Shown in pieces: positions 28,757 through 37,927 of a stretch of 64,000 nt of DNA (within the stretch, counting starts at the first letter, position 1; every line of letters starts with the position of its first letter). The position numbers and the translations under genes are program-made. This DNA comes from Lysobacter sp. S4-A87 (GTDB lineage: Bacteria > Pseudomonadota > Gammaproteobacteria > Xanthomonadales > Xanthomonadaceae). The notes under the pieces are model-generated. The model worked only from the letters and a program-made list of their open reading frames with translations, made no database searches and was not told where the DNA came from. The stretch covers positions 2,108,001 to 2,172,000 of the forward strand of contig NZ_CP093341.1 in assembly GCF_022637455.1 (NCBI RefSeq), in the 5' to 3' direction.

Positions 28757-31039
28757 TCACTGGGTCGCCGCCTTCGCGGGGGCGACGGGCACCACGTGCA
28801 GCTCCCCCAGCTGGGCCGAGTTCAACGCCCCCGTCGCTCCACCGGTGCCGCCGGTGTAATGGGCGAAGTGGCTCAGGTAGCTCATGTTGAAGCCGTCACG
28901 CAGGTCGAAACGGCATTGCGCGCCCGCCTTGGCGTCGAATACGACCGCACTGGAGAGCTGCCGTGCCTGACCGTGCGGCATCACCAGCGTGCCCGTCTGT
29001 TGCGGCTGCCCGGCGCAGTCCACCACCAGCACCTTCACCGCGGCGGTGATGCCGGTGTTGATCGGCCCGTGTGCATTGAGGAAATCCAGGCGCACCGAGA
29101 ACGTGCCGCCCGCCGGCGCGGTCCACTGCCGCGGCCATTCGCCGGCGACCTGCCCTTCCTCGCCGATGCAGCGGGTGGGGCTGTGCAGCGACTCCAGGCC
29201 ATCGCTGCCGACGCGGGTCAGGCTGAGGCACTGCTGGTACGGCCGGTTGGCCAGGGTGACCGGAGCAGATGCCGTACCCGAATCGGCGCTGCGCTTGCCG
29301 TCCACGTACAGTCGCGTGCCCGGCGCGAGCACGATCTGCCATTGCCCCGCGATCCTGTGTGGCTGCGGCGCCTCGGGCGAAGGCGGGGCGAATGTCGCGG
29401 CATCCGTCGCCAGGGTCGCCGGCGCGCTGCGCGTGGCAGTGAGATCGACGAGGGTGTCGCTTCCTTCAACGCGCGTTGACCCGGCGACCAGCAGGTCGCC
29501 ATCGATCACGCGTGGACGCCGCAAGGTCACTTTCCGGTCGCGCAACTGCAGCGAGATCGCGTCCTGGTCGCCGAACAGCGTCGGCACCAGCTCGGCAGGC
29601 AGCATCGGCTTGACGCTGCCGTCCTCGCCGACGCCGAACACGCCTTGGATGACCATGTCCAGGTACGCCGCCACCGACCACAGCTGCCGTGGCGAGTTGA
29701 CCACCGGGCCGCTGTGCGCACCGTCTTCGACGTGCACGGCCTGCGTGACCAGTTCGAAATTCTCCATGTTCGAGCCGGCCAGCGCGGCACCGCGCATCAT
29801 CGAGCGGATCTCATGGGCGATGCGCGGCGCGTGCCCGACCGTGCGCGCGGCGCGCAGAGAGTAAGCGCTGACGAACGGCCAGATCGCGCGATTGTGGTAG
29901 ATCGCGGTGTCCGGCTGCTGCGGCCAGATCACCGGGCTGCCGCTGTCCAGCGCCGGGTAGCGCGACAGCGCGCGGCGCGCGCGATCGGCCGGAGCGATGC
30001 CGCTTTCGATCACCAGCGCCAGGCCGAGCAGGTCATAGGCCTCGAACGGCACGCGGTGCTCGGCCGTGCCGATGTAACTCATGTACAGGCCGCGATCCTC
30101 TCGCCAGAAGGCGCGATCGATGGCCTTGCCAAGCGCATCGGCCTGGCGGGAATAGGTCGCCGCGCGCGGGTCGCCGCGACGCCCGGCCATCTTTTCGCCC
30201 AGCCGCAGCGCCTGGTACTGCAGGACGTTGGTCGAAAGGGCGAACGACTGCGCGATGAAGCCGACATCGTTCGCAGTCCAGCGCGGATAGGACTGCTCAC
30301 GCCAGTCGAGGTAGGAGGTTTCGCCGCGATAGAGCCCGACGTTGTCGTCGAAGACGAAGGCGCGGTCCTGCGCCAGCGTGTCGGTCAGCGCGCGCCAGGT
30401 CTCGTCGGCGAAGCGATTGCTGTCGGCACTGCTGGCGTCGACCAGATGCCGCGCCGCCAGGAACCACACCACCCGGTCACTGCTGATCGGCCAGCTGCCG
30501 CCCGAGCCGGTGTCCTGGGCGACGAAGAATCCGCCGGCGGCCGCGGGCGGCCTGACGCCCGACAGCTTGAAGCGCAATGAGGCCCGCGTGCGTTCGGGCG
30601 ACACCCGTGCCAATGCGAGGTCGGCCGCGTAGGAGACATCGCGGGTCCAGACGTAGCGCCACTTCTCGCCGGTCTCGAAGCATGGACAGGCGATCGGCTT
30701 GCCGTTGTCGAAGGCGCTGTCGGTGATCGATTCGACCTGCGCCTGCTCCAGCTCGGCCTGGGCGAGCGCGAACAGGCCGTCGAACAACGGGCTCGCGGTC
30801 TGGCTGCGCAAGGGCTGCGCCGGGACTGTGCGCGGCGATGCGGCGCCGGCAAGCACATAGGTCGAGTCCTGCTGGCTCATGGTCACCGTCTGCCCGCGCC
30901 AGGCCAGTCCGTGCTGCCATGCAGCATCGTCCGGCGCGGCCGGCTCATGCGCCAGCGCGGCCATACAGGCGATGGCGAGCAGGCAGGCACCCATGGCCAG
31001 AACCCCGGCCGGGACCCTTGCCCTTGCGGCTTGACTCAT
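28757..31039 (-). CDS. Exported six-hairpin glycosidase, GH15-like
   Basis: Large enzyme of 760 residues. An Arg-rich start followed by GVLAMGACLLAIACMAALA is a signal peptide or lipoprotein signal. The (alpha/alpha)6 catalytic region has CFETGEKWRYVWTRDVSYAADLALARV, SSDRVVWFLAARHLVD, IWPQQPDTAIYHNRAIWPFVSAYSLRAAR and NFELVTQAVHVEDGAHSGPVVNSPRQLWSVAAYLDMVIQGVFG. The C-terminal part of about 230 residues is beta-rich. It resembles glucoamylase/glucodextranase-type proteins, and the setting suggests release of glucose from alpha-glucans, but the exact family and catalytic residues are not certain. AGGGG 7 nt before the ATG supports the start. The operator-like palindrome lies about 60 bp upstream. 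Confidence 0.7.
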   Translation of the reverse strand: MSQAARARVPAGVLAMGACLLAIACMAALAHEPAAPDDAAWQHGLAWRGQTVTMSQQDSTYVLAGAASPRTVPAQPLRSQTASPLFDGLFALAQAELEQAQVESITDSAFDNGKPIACPCFETGEKWRYVWTRDVSYAADLALARVSPERTRASLRFKLSGVRPPAAAGGFFVAQDTGSGGSWPISSDRVVWFLAARHLVDASSADSNRFADETWRALTDTLAQDRAFVFDDNVGLYRGETSYLDWREQSYPRWTANDVGFIAQSFALSTNVLQYQALRLGEKMAGRRGDPRAATYSRQADALGKAIDRAFWREDRGLYMSYIGTAEHRVPFEAYDLLGLALVIESGIAPADRARRALSRYPALDSGSPVIWPQQPDTAIYHNRAIWPFVSAYSLRAARTVGHAPRIAHEIRSMMRGAALAGSNMENFELVTQAVHVEDGAHSGPVVNSPRQLWSVAAYLDMVIQGVFGVGEDGSVKPMLPAELVPTLFGDQDAISLQLRDRKVTLRRPRVIDGDLLVAGSTRVEGSDTLVDLTATRSAPATLATDAATFAPPSPEAPQPHRIAGQWQIVLAPGTRLYVDGKRSADSGTASAPVTLANRPYQQCLSLTRVGSDGLESLHSPTRCIGEEGQVAGEWPRQWTAPAGGTFSVRLDFLNAHGPINTGITAAVKVLVVDCAGQPQQTGTLVMPHGQARQLSSAVVFDAKAGAQCRFDLRDGFNMSYLSHFAHYTGGTGGATGALNSAQLGELHVVPVAPAKAATQ

Positions 31040-31089
31040 GCGTCGCCCCTTTTCGATCAGCGGCCATGGTAGTTCGCGGCGCCGATGCA

Positions 31090-31099
31090 CAAGCGCTTG
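31090..31099. promoter_or_regulatory. CAAGCGCTTG palindrome beside the operator
   Basis: Perfect 10-bp palindrome with a central CG, the half-site style of LacI-family operators, lying 1 bp from the left edge of the 19-bp operator in the divergent region. It may be a second operator or chance. Confidence 0.4.
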
Positions 31100-31100
31100 C

Positions 31101-31119
31101 TGCATACGTATTCATCGCC
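31101..31119. promoter_or_regulatory. Predicted LacI-family operator in the divergent glycosidase region
   Basis: TGCATACGTATTCATCGCC with the palindrome core ATACGTAT (31104-31111) and outer TG/CA arms. An identical 19-bp sequence occurs in opposite orientation upstream of the MalA-like receptor. Identity over 19 bp in two noncoding sites of one locus strongly suggests a regulator-binding site, most likely for the LacI protein encoded at 22343. Confidence 0.7.
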
Positions 31120-31257
31120 TTGCCGAGGGACCAGGCAATCCCGGCGGGCATGCGGCGTGGAATAGTGCGCACCAGCGCGCATCCGACCGATGCGCCCAAC
31201 GACACAAGCGGCGCGCGGATGACGATGGCGGCAGTCACAACGGACAGGCAGGTGGCA

Positions 31258-32895
31258 ATGCAGCAGACCATGCCCCCTAACAGCGCAGCATGGTGGCGCG
31301 GCGCGGTGATCTACCAGATCTACCCGCGCAGCTTCCTTGACACCAATGGCGACGGCGTCGGCGACCTGCCCGGCATCATCGAGCGGCTGGACTATGTCGC
31401 CAGCCTCGGCGTCGATGCGATCTGGATCTCGCCGTTCTTCAAATCGCCGATGGCCGACTTCGGTTACGACATCGCCGATTACCGCGACGTCGACCCGCTG
31501 TTCGGCACGCTCGACGACTTCGACCGCCTGCTGGCCAAGGCGCACTCGCTCGGCATCCGGGTGATGATCGACCAGGTGCTCAGCCACACCTCGGTCGAGC
31601 ACGCTTGGTTCAAGGAGAGCCGCGAGAGCCGCGACAACGCCCGCGCCGACTGGTACGTGTGGGCCGACGCCAGGCCCGACGGCACCCCGCCCAACAACTG
31701 GCTGTCGCTGTTCGGCGGCGTCGCCTGGCGCTGGGAACCGCGCCGCGGCCAGTACTTCCTGCACAACTTCCTGTCGTCGCAGCCGGACCTCAACTTCCAC
31801 AACCCGGCGGTGCGCGAAGCGACGCTGGACAATGTGAAATTCTGGCTCGACCGCGGCGTCGACGGCCTGCGCCTGGACGCGATCAACTTCTGCTTCCACG
31901 ACCAGCAGCTGCGCGACAACCCGCCCAAGCCGGCGGAACTGCGCACGGGTCGCGGCTTCAGCCCGGACAACCCGTACGCGTTCCAGTACCACCACTACAA
32001 CAACACGCAGCCGCAGAACCTCGACTTCCTCGAGGACCTGCGCGCCCTGCTCGACCGCTACCCGGGCGCGACCACGCTGGGCGAGATCTCCTCGGAGGAC
32101 TCGCTGGCAACGATGGGCGAGTACGTCAACGAGCAGCGCCTGCACATGGGCTACAGCTTCGAGCTGCTGACCGACGACTTCAGCGCCGCCTACATCCGCG
32201 GCACGGTCGAGGACCTGGAAGCGAAGATGACCCGCGGCTGGCCGTGCTGGGCGATCTCCAACCACGATGTTCGCCGCGCAGTGACGCGCTGGGGCGGCGA
32301 CGACGCGCCCGACGACCTGGCCAAGCAGCTGGTGGCGCTGGTGTGCTCGCTGCGCGGCTCGGTCTGCCTGTACCAGGGCGAGGAACTGGGGCTGACCGAA
32401 GCGGAGGTTCCGTTCGAATCGCTGCAGGATCCCTACGGCATCGCGTTCTGGCCAAACTTCAAGGGCCGCGATGGCTGCCGCACGCCGATGCCGTGGAACG
32501 GTGGCACGCATTCAGGCTTCAGCGACGGCAAGCCGTGGCTGCCGGTGGCCGCCACGCACAGCGCGCGCAGCGTTGCCGTGCAGGATGCGCAGGCCGATTC
32601 GGTGCTCAACGGCGTCCGCCACCTGATGCGCTGGCGCAAGGCGCACCCGGCACTCGTTGCCGGCGACATCGCCTTCCTCGATGCGCCCGAGCCGGTGCTG
32701 GCCTTCACCCGCGGCAGCGACGACGAATCGTTGCTGGTGGTGTTCAACCTGTCGGCACAGCCGCAGCAGTGGACACTGCCGGCGCAGCTGGGCGCGCTGG
32801 TGGCTGTCGACGATCACGGCCTGCTGGCCGGACGGATCGAAGCGGGACGGCTGCAGCTGCCTGCGCACGCGGTCTTCTTCTCGCGGATTGGCTGA
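31258..32895 (+). CDS. Alpha-glucosidase, GH13, XgtA type
   Basis: Cytoplasmic enzyme of 545 residues, very close in pattern to Xanthomonas XgtA, an alpha-glucosidase with strong transglucosylation activity on maltose. GH13 regions: AVIYQIYPRSFLDTNGDGVGDLPGI, MIDQVLSHTS (I), GVDGLRLDAINF with nucleophile Asp (II), TLGEISSEDS with acid/base Glu (III) and WAISNHDVRR (IV); then GEELGLTEAEVPFE. The loop PDNPYAFQYHHYNNTQPQN between regions II and III is typical of the XgtA group. It has no signal peptide. The ATG at 31258 gives the family-like N-terminus; an ATG at 31219 is in frame. It is divergent from the six-hairpin gene across a shared operator. Confidence 0.93.
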   Translation: MQQTMPPNSAAWWRGAVIYQIYPRSFLDTNGDGVGDLPGIIERLDYVASLGVDAIWISPFFKSPMADFGYDIADYRDVDPLFGTLDDFDRLLAKAHSLGIRVMIDQVLSHTSVEHAWFKESRESRDNARADWYVWADARPDGTPPNNWLSLFGGVAWRWEPRRGQYFLHNFLSSQPDLNFHNPAVREATLDNVKFWLDRGVDGLRLDAINFCFHDQQLRDNPPKPAELRTGRGFSPDNPYAFQYHHYNNTQPQNLDFLEDLRALLDRYPGATTLGEISSEDSLATMGEYVNEQRLHMGYSFELLTDDFSAAYIRGTVEDLEAKMTRGWPCWAISNHDVRRAVTRWGGDDAPDDLAKQLVALVCSLRGSVCLYQGEELGLTEAEVPFESLQDPYGIAFWPNFKGRDGCRTPMPWNGGTHSGFSDGKPWLPVAATHSARSVAVQDAQADSVLNGVRHLMRWRKAHPALVAGDIAFLDAPEPVLAFTRGSDDESLLVVFNLSAQPQQWTLPAQLGALVAVDDHGLLAGRIEAGRLQLPAHAVFFSRIG

Positions 32896-32902
32896 CCTGG
32901 CG

Positions 32903-33904
32903 ATGCGAGCGCGAGCTGCCCTTGCCGCGCTCGCGTTGACGGCATCGTTCGCCATGGCGGCGCATGCCGAACCCGTGCGCGTGCAGCTCCAGGCACCGGC
33001 CTTCGCGCCCGAGCAGGTGAAGGTCGCCGTGTACCTGCCGCCGGGTTACGACGAAGCAAGCGACCGGCGCTATCGCGTCCTCTATATCAATGACGGCCAG
33101 GACATGGCGGCCGTCGGCCTCGAGTCCACGCTGTCGCGCCTGTACGCAGACGACGCGATCGAACCGGTGATCGTGGTCGCCATCGACATGCTCAGCGACC
33201 GCATGGGCACCTACGGACTGTCCGACCGCGCAGCCGGCGCCAGCTTGCCCGGCACGTCGCGCTTCGGGCCGATCGGCGCGCGCGCGCATGAATACGCGCA
33301 ATGGCTGGCAACCACGCTCGTGCCCTACGTCGACAGTCACTACCGAACGCGTGTGCAGGCTTCCGACCGCACCATGCTCGGCTGGTCACTGGGTGCCTTG
33401 CAGGCATTCGACATGGGCTGGCAGTACCCCGACCTGTTCGCGCGCGTGGGCGCGTTCTCGCCGTCATTCTGGCTGCCGCCGCTGCAGCCTGGCGGCGATG
33501 ATCGCCTCGCGCAGGGGCAGGTCGAGCGCGGCCCCAAGCGCGATGGCCTGCGCATGTTCATCGCCGTGGGCAGCGCCGAAGAGACCGACGACCGTGATCA
33601 CGACGGTGTGTTCGATGCCCTCGACGATGCCTTGACGCTGATCCGCGGCGGCCGCGATGGCGCGCGCGACCTGCGCGGCCTCGCCGGTTCGGGCTACCCG
33701 GTGTCACTGGCGTATGCGCCGTGCCGCCAGCGCACCGACATCGATTTCTTCCTGCTCGACGACGGTCGCCACAACCAGGCGTCGTGGGCGCGCATGCTGC
33801 CGGTGTTCCTGCACTGGGCCTACGCCACGCCCGCGGCCAGCGCGATGCCGCGCTGTCGCGAATACCTGGCGGCACCGGCTATCCCGGAGGTTGCGGCGCC
33901 CTAG
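32903..33904 (+). CDS. Secreted esterase-family alpha/beta hydrolase
   Basis: Protein of 333 residues with a signal peptide (MRARAALAALALTASFAMAAHA). It belongs to the Fes/esterase-D-like group (PF00756 type): VYLPPGYDEASDRRYRVLYINDGQDM, serine elbow TMLGWSLGALQAFDMGW, SPSFW, and a late FFLLDDGRHNQASWARMLPVFLHW carrying the candidate His. The gene begins 7 bases after the xgtA-like stop, so it belongs to the same transcript. Its substrate may be an acylated sugar or siderophore; the locus favours a carbohydrate ester but this is inference. Confidence 0.75.
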   Translation: MRARAALAALALTASFAMAAHAEPVRVQLQAPAFAPEQVKVAVYLPPGYDEASDRRYRVLYINDGQDMAAVGLESTLSRLYADDAIEPVIVVAIDMLSDRMGTYGLSDRAAGASLPGTSRFGPIGARAHEYAQWLATTLVPYVDSHYRTRVQASDRTMLGWSLGALQAFDMGWQYPDLFARVGAFSPSFWLPPLQPGGDDRLAQGQVERGPKRDGLRMFIAVGSAEETDDRDHDGVFDALDDALTLIRGGRDGARDLRGLAGSGYPVSLAYAPCRQRTDIDFFLLDDGRHNQASWARMLPVFLHWAYATPAASAMPRCREYLAAPAIPEVAAP

Positions 33905-34023
33905 CGGCCCGCGGCCCGGCACCCTGCGGTGCCGGCCGGCCCAGCCCCCACCGCCCGGCGACCGGCGGCGGCGATTGCGTGCGTCCGGAAAACGATTGCA
34001 CCCCCCATCTGTCTTCGCGCCAC

Positions 34024-34042
34024 GGCGATGAATACGTATGCA
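34024..34042. promoter_or_regulatory. Predicted LacI-family operator upstream of the TonB receptor
   Basis: Exact inverted copy of the 19 bp at 31101-31119, 159 bp upstream of the receptor ATG. A TTGTGC / TACCAT pair (34049-34054 and 34071-34076, 16 bp apart) lies just downstream and could be the controlled promoter. Confidence 0.7.
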
Positions 34043-34200
34043 ATGGAATTTGTGCAGCGATGCCTGCGTCTACCATCGCGCTACGTTCTGGAACGGTCTT
34101 TCACATTGCCAATCCTGGCGCACGGGCTTCGACGATCGGCAGCGCAATCGCTGCGACGTACGCAAGCCGACTATAAAAACACTATGCAGTGGGAGGGGAG

Positions 34201-36945
34201 ATGCAACTCAAGCGCAATCTGCTGAGCGTGGCACTGGCTTCGGCGACGATGCTGATCGCCGCAGGCGCCCAGGCGCAGGAAACCGGCCAGCCGGGCACAC
34301 CGGGCCAGGACGCCACGACGCTGGACTCGGTCGTCGTCACCGGCATCCGCGCCGGTATCGAAAGCTCCATCTCGACCAAGAAGGATTCGACCTCGATCGT
34401 CGAAGCCATCTCGGCCGAAGACATCGGCAAGCTGCCTGACATCAGCATCGCCGAATCCATCGCACGCCTGCCCGGCCTGGCCGCCCAGCGCGTGGCCGGC
34501 CGCGCCCAGGTCATCAGCGTCCGCGGCCTGTCGCCCGACTTCGCCACCACGCTGCTCAACGGCCGCGAAGTGGTCAGCACCGGCGACAACCGCAGCGTCG
34601 AGTTCGACCAGTACCCGTCGGAGCTGTTCAACGGCGTGACCGTGTACAAGACCCCCGACGCATCGCTGGTCGGCCAGGGCCTGTCGGCCACCATCGACAT
34701 GCAGACCGTGCGCCCGCTGAGCTTCAGCGAGCCGGTCGCGGTCTTCGGTGCGCGCTACCAGAAGAACTCGCTGGGTTCGGCTGCCGACAGCGACGGCGAC
34801 GGCAACCGCATCAACGCCAGCTATATCGGCCAGTTCCTCGACAACACCCTGGGCTTCTCGATCGGCTACTCGCACCTTGAGACGCCGATCCAGGAAGAGC
34901 AGGTCGGCCTGTACGAGCCGTGGCAGGCCGTCCAGGACGGATGGCGTCCGGGCGTGGCCGGCGGCACGTTCTACTCCGACGGCATCAAGGCCCTGCGCCG
35001 CACCGGCTATGCCGAGCGTGACGGCGTCATGGCGACCGTGCAGTACCGCCCGTCCAACGACTGGACGAGCACGCTGGACGTGTTCCATACCGAGGCCGAG
35101 CAGGTCGACACCGCCAACCAGTTCGAGGTCAACCTCAGCGGTTACAACGGCGGCTACACCCCGGGCCTGAACATCACCGGTGCGCAGATCAACGGCAACA
35201 ACACCTTCGTCGGCGGCAGCGCCAGCGGCGTGTATCCGCTGGTGCGCGGCATGTACAACAAGCGCGAGGACGAGATCAACGCGTTTGGCTGGAACAACGA
35301 CTTCGCCGTGGGCAATGCCCGCGTCAACGCCGACCTCAGCTACTCCAAGGCCAGCCGCGACGAGCTGAGCCTGGAAAACAACACCCAGCGCCTGCCCGCG
35401 CCGCAGCTCGACACGGTCAACCTGGGTTACAGCAACGGCAACTTCTCGCAGCTGGCACCGGGCCTGGACTACTCCGACCCGAGCACGCTGTACCTGACCA
35501 ACACGATCTACGGTTCCGGTTACGGCAAGGTGCCCAGCGTCGATGACGAGCTCAAGGGTGCGCGTGTGGTGGTTTCGCTGCCGGGTCCGACGTCGTGGGG
35601 CTGGCTGTCGAACATCGACCTCGGCCTGAACTATGCCGATCGCGAGAAGCAGAAGACCCAGCCGGAAGGCAACATCAACATCTGCAGTGGATGCGACACC
35701 ACGATCGCCTCTGACTTGCAGTTCGATCCCGTCAACCTGGGCTTCGCCGGCATCGGCTACATTCCGGCGTGGAATGTCCCGGGCGCGGTCGGTCGTTACA
35801 TGACCTTCAATCCGGTCTCCGACCTGTCGTACCTGGTGTCGAAGGCCTGGACGGTCAACGAGAAGATCACCACCGGCTACGTGCAGGCCGACATCGACAC
35901 CGAGTGGGGTTCGGTCGGTGTCCGCGGCAACGTCGGCGTGCAGATCCAGCACACCGACCAGTCGTCGAACGCGAATTACTGGGACGGCACGGTACCCGGC
36001 GGTGGAGCACCCAAGCCGTTCGAGGACGGCACGACCTACACCGACGTTCTGCCGAGCCTGAACCTGGCGTTCTCGTTCGCGCACGACCAGACCCTGCGTG
36101 TCGCCCTGGCCCGCCAGGTCGCCCGCGCCCGCGTGGACGACATGCGCGCTTCGCTGGAGTTCGGCGTCGACACCTCGACCGGCAAGCCCGGCGCGAGCGG
36201 CGGCAACCCGCGCCTGGATCCGTGGCGTGCCAATGCGTTCGACGTGTCATACGAGAAGTACTTCGGCGACAATCGTGCCTACGTTGCGGCGGCGTACTTC
36301 TACAAGGATCTGCGCAGCTACATCTACAAGCAGACGCAGGACGGCTACGACTTCAGCAGCTTCGTCGCCGACTACGTGCCGCCGCCGGGTGGCGTGCCGG
36401 CCCAGACCACGGGCAACTTCACTGCGCCTTACAACGGCCAGGGCGGCATGCTGCAGGGCCTGGAGCTGAGTGCTTCGCTGCCGCTGGACATGCTGTGGGA
36501 GCCGCTGGAAGGCTTCGGCATCGTCGCCAACGCCAGCTTCAACGACAGCGACATCGAGATCGTCGATCCGGACAGCGCGAGCAGCGTCGGTTCGCAGCCG
36601 ATCACGCTGCCGGGCCTGTCGGACGAGGTGTACAGCTTCACGGCGTATTTCGAGCGCGGCGGTTTCGAGGCCCGCGTGAGCCAGCGCTGGCGTTCGGACT
36701 TCATCGGTGAGATCGGCAACTTCAACGGCAATCGCACGCTGCGTTACGTGGTGGGCGACGACCAGCTGGATGCGCAGATCAGCTATGAGTTCGGTGACGG
36801 GACGATGTCGGGCCTGAGCCTGTACCTGCAGGGCAGCAACCTGACCAACTCGGCCTACCAGACCTACGCCAGCACCAAGGATCGTCCGCTCGAGTACATC
36901 GAGTGGGGCCGCACCTACCTGGTCGGCGCGTCGTACAAGTTCTGA
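34201..36945 (+). CDS. TonB-dependent receptor, MalA-like
   Basis: Outer-membrane receptor of 914 residues. Signal peptide MQLKRNLLSVALASATMLIA with cleavage near AQAQ, TonB box TLDSVVVTG (41-49), plug domain (SIVEAISAEDIGKLPDISIAESIARLPGLAAQRVAGR ... VISVRGLSPDFATTLLNGRE) and a 22-strand barrel ending in aromatic Phe (LVGASYKF). The IGKLPD/NVAEALQ-like plug is typical of carbohydrate receptors such as Caulobacter MalA. It probably imports maltodextrins using TonB energy. GGGAGGGGAG precedes the ATG, a TATAAA box lies at 34172, and the operator copy and a downstream terminator frame it as a single regulated unit. Confidence 0.9.
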   Translation: MQLKRNLLSVALASATMLIAAGAQAQETGQPGTPGQDATTLDSVVVTGIRAGIESSISTKKDSTSIVEAISAEDIGKLPDISIAESIARLPGLAAQRVAGRAQVISVRGLSPDFATTLLNGREVVSTGDNRSVEFDQYPSELFNGVTVYKTPDASLVGQGLSATIDMQTVRPLSFSEPVAVFGARYQKNSLGSAADSDGDGNRINASYIGQFLDNTLGFSIGYSHLETPIQEEQVGLYEPWQAVQDGWRPGVAGGTFYSDGIKALRRTGYAERDGVMATVQYRPSNDWTSTLDVFHTEAEQVDTANQFEVNLSGYNGGYTPGLNITGAQINGNNTFVGGSASGVYPLVRGMYNKREDEINAFGWNNDFAVGNARVNADLSYSKASRDELSLENNTQRLPAPQLDTVNLGYSNGNFSQLAPGLDYSDPSTLYLTNTIYGSGYGKVPSVDDELKGARVVVSLPGPTSWGWLSNIDLGLNYADREKQKTQPEGNINICSGCDTTIASDLQFDPVNLGFAGIGYIPAWNVPGAVGRYMTFNPVSDLSYLVSKAWTVNEKITTGYVQADIDTEWGSVGVRGNVGVQIQHTDQSSNANYWDGTVPGGGAPKPFEDGTTYTDVLPSLNLAFSFAHDQTLRVALARQVARARVDDMRASLEFGVDTSTGKPGASGGNPRLDPWRANAFDVSYEKYFGDNRAYVAAAYFYKDLRSYIYKQTQDGYDFSSFVADYVPPPGGVPAQTTGNFTAPYNGQGGMLQGLELSASLPLDMLWEPLEGFGIVANASFNDSDIEIVDPDSASSVGSQPITLPGLSDEVYSFTAYFERGGFEARVSQRWRSDFIGEIGNFNGNRTLRYVVGDDQLDAQISYEFGDGTMSGLSLYLQGSNLTNSAYQTYASTKDRPLEYIEWGRTYLVGASYKF

Positions 36946-36969
36946 TACCCCCCACGGGCTGAAGAACCC

Positions 36970-37002
36970 AACCCCTGCCGGAGCGATCCGGCGGGGGTTT
37001 TT
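36970..37002 (+). terminator. Intrinsic terminator of the MalA-like receptor gene
   Basis: 12-bp stem with one G-T pair (36970-36981 with 36988-36999), 6-nt loop and a short T-run, 25 bases after the stop. Confidence 0.85.
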
Positions 37003-37102
37003 CATGCCTCGTGTCGTAACGAGTGCAGCGAGGGGCTTCCTGTTGCGGAGTGGCGTTGTCCGCACCCAACACCGTCATCCCACTGTTGCTGTTGCAAGGG
37101 CG

Positions 37103-37738
37103 TCAGACGCCCAGCCACCCGGCGACCACGGCGCGCGCCTCGTCCACACCCTGCTTCGACTCCCCCGAGAACGTCTGCACACTGACCGTGTCGCCAAACG
37201 CACTGAACAGGTCACGCTTGACCGCCTGCAGCGTCTGCATCTGCTGCCCGCGGCCCAGCTTGTCGGCCTTGGTCAACAGCGCATGCGCCGGCAGACCGCG
37301 ATTGACCGCATAACCGAGCATCTGCCGGTCGTACTCGCGCAACGGATGGCGGATGTCCATCACCACCACCAGCCCCTTGAGCGACTCCCGGGTCTGGAAG
37401 TACTGATGGATGAAGGCCTGCCAGTGCGCCTGCAGGTCCTGCGGCACCTTGGCGTAGCCATAACCGGGCAGATCGACCAGGAAACGGCCGGGAACCGGCT
37501 CCTCGCTGGGCGGGGTGATGTCGAAATAGACCAGCTGCTGGGTCCGGCCCGGGGTCTTGGAGACCCGTGCCATCGCGTTCTGCTGGCACAGCGCATTGAG
37601 GGCGCTGGACTTGCCGGCATTGGAGCGGCCGGCGAAGGCGACCTCGGTCCCGCCCTCGGGGGGCAGCTGCTTGTGGTTGTGCGCCGCCAGCAGGTAGCGG
37701 GCGCGGACGAAGGGATTGGCCATGCCATAGGATCGCAT
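37103..37738 (-). CDS. engB: Ribosome biogenesis GTP-binding protein EngB/YsxC
   Basis: Small GTPase of 211 residues essential for large ribosomal subunit assembly in many bacteria. G1 is FAGRSNAGKSSALN, the switch I region KTPGRTQQLVYF, G3 DLPGYGYAKVP, G4 TKADKLGR and G5 near TFSGESKQGVDE. The start at 37738 has AGGGG upstream at about 8 nt; an ATG five codons later (MANPFVRARYL) aligns better with relatives and is the alternative. It is divergent from cytochrome c4, the same neighbourhood as in other gammaproteobacteria. Confidence 0.95.
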   Translation of the reverse strand: MRSYGMANPFVRARYLLAAHNHKQLPPEGGTEVAFAGRSNAGKSSALNALCQQNAMARVSKTPGRTQQLVYFDITPPSEEPVPGRFLVDLPGYGYAKVPQDLQAHWQAFIHQYFQTRESLKGLVVVMDIRHPLREYDRQMLGYAVNRGLPAHALLTKADKLGRGQQMQTLQAVKRDLFSAFGDTVSVQTFSGESKQGVDEARAVVAGWLGV

Positions 37739-37927
37739 GGCCACGCCCCTGACCGCCGGAAACAGCGGCCACGGCGCCCGCGAAAGGTCGAAAACCGCGC
37801 AAAACGCCTCACCCGGACAGCTCATCCACGCAATCCGCGTTGACCCAACCGGGAGCGGCGACGATAATTCCGCGGTTCCGGCGTCCGCATCGAGGGCGCC
37901 TCTTAAAGTGTTTCGGAGCCCAGCTAC

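Noticed and set aside
33916-33935. CCGGCACC/GGTGCCGG hairpin after the esterase-fold gene
   Set aside because: A good stem but no T-run, and the flanks are generally GC-palindromic; insufficient for a terminator call.
34171-36084. A 637-codon minus-strand open frame across the MalA-like receptor
   Set aside because: Antisense shadow of a real receptor gene; repetitive Asp/Val/Gly/Arg composition and no recognisable domain.
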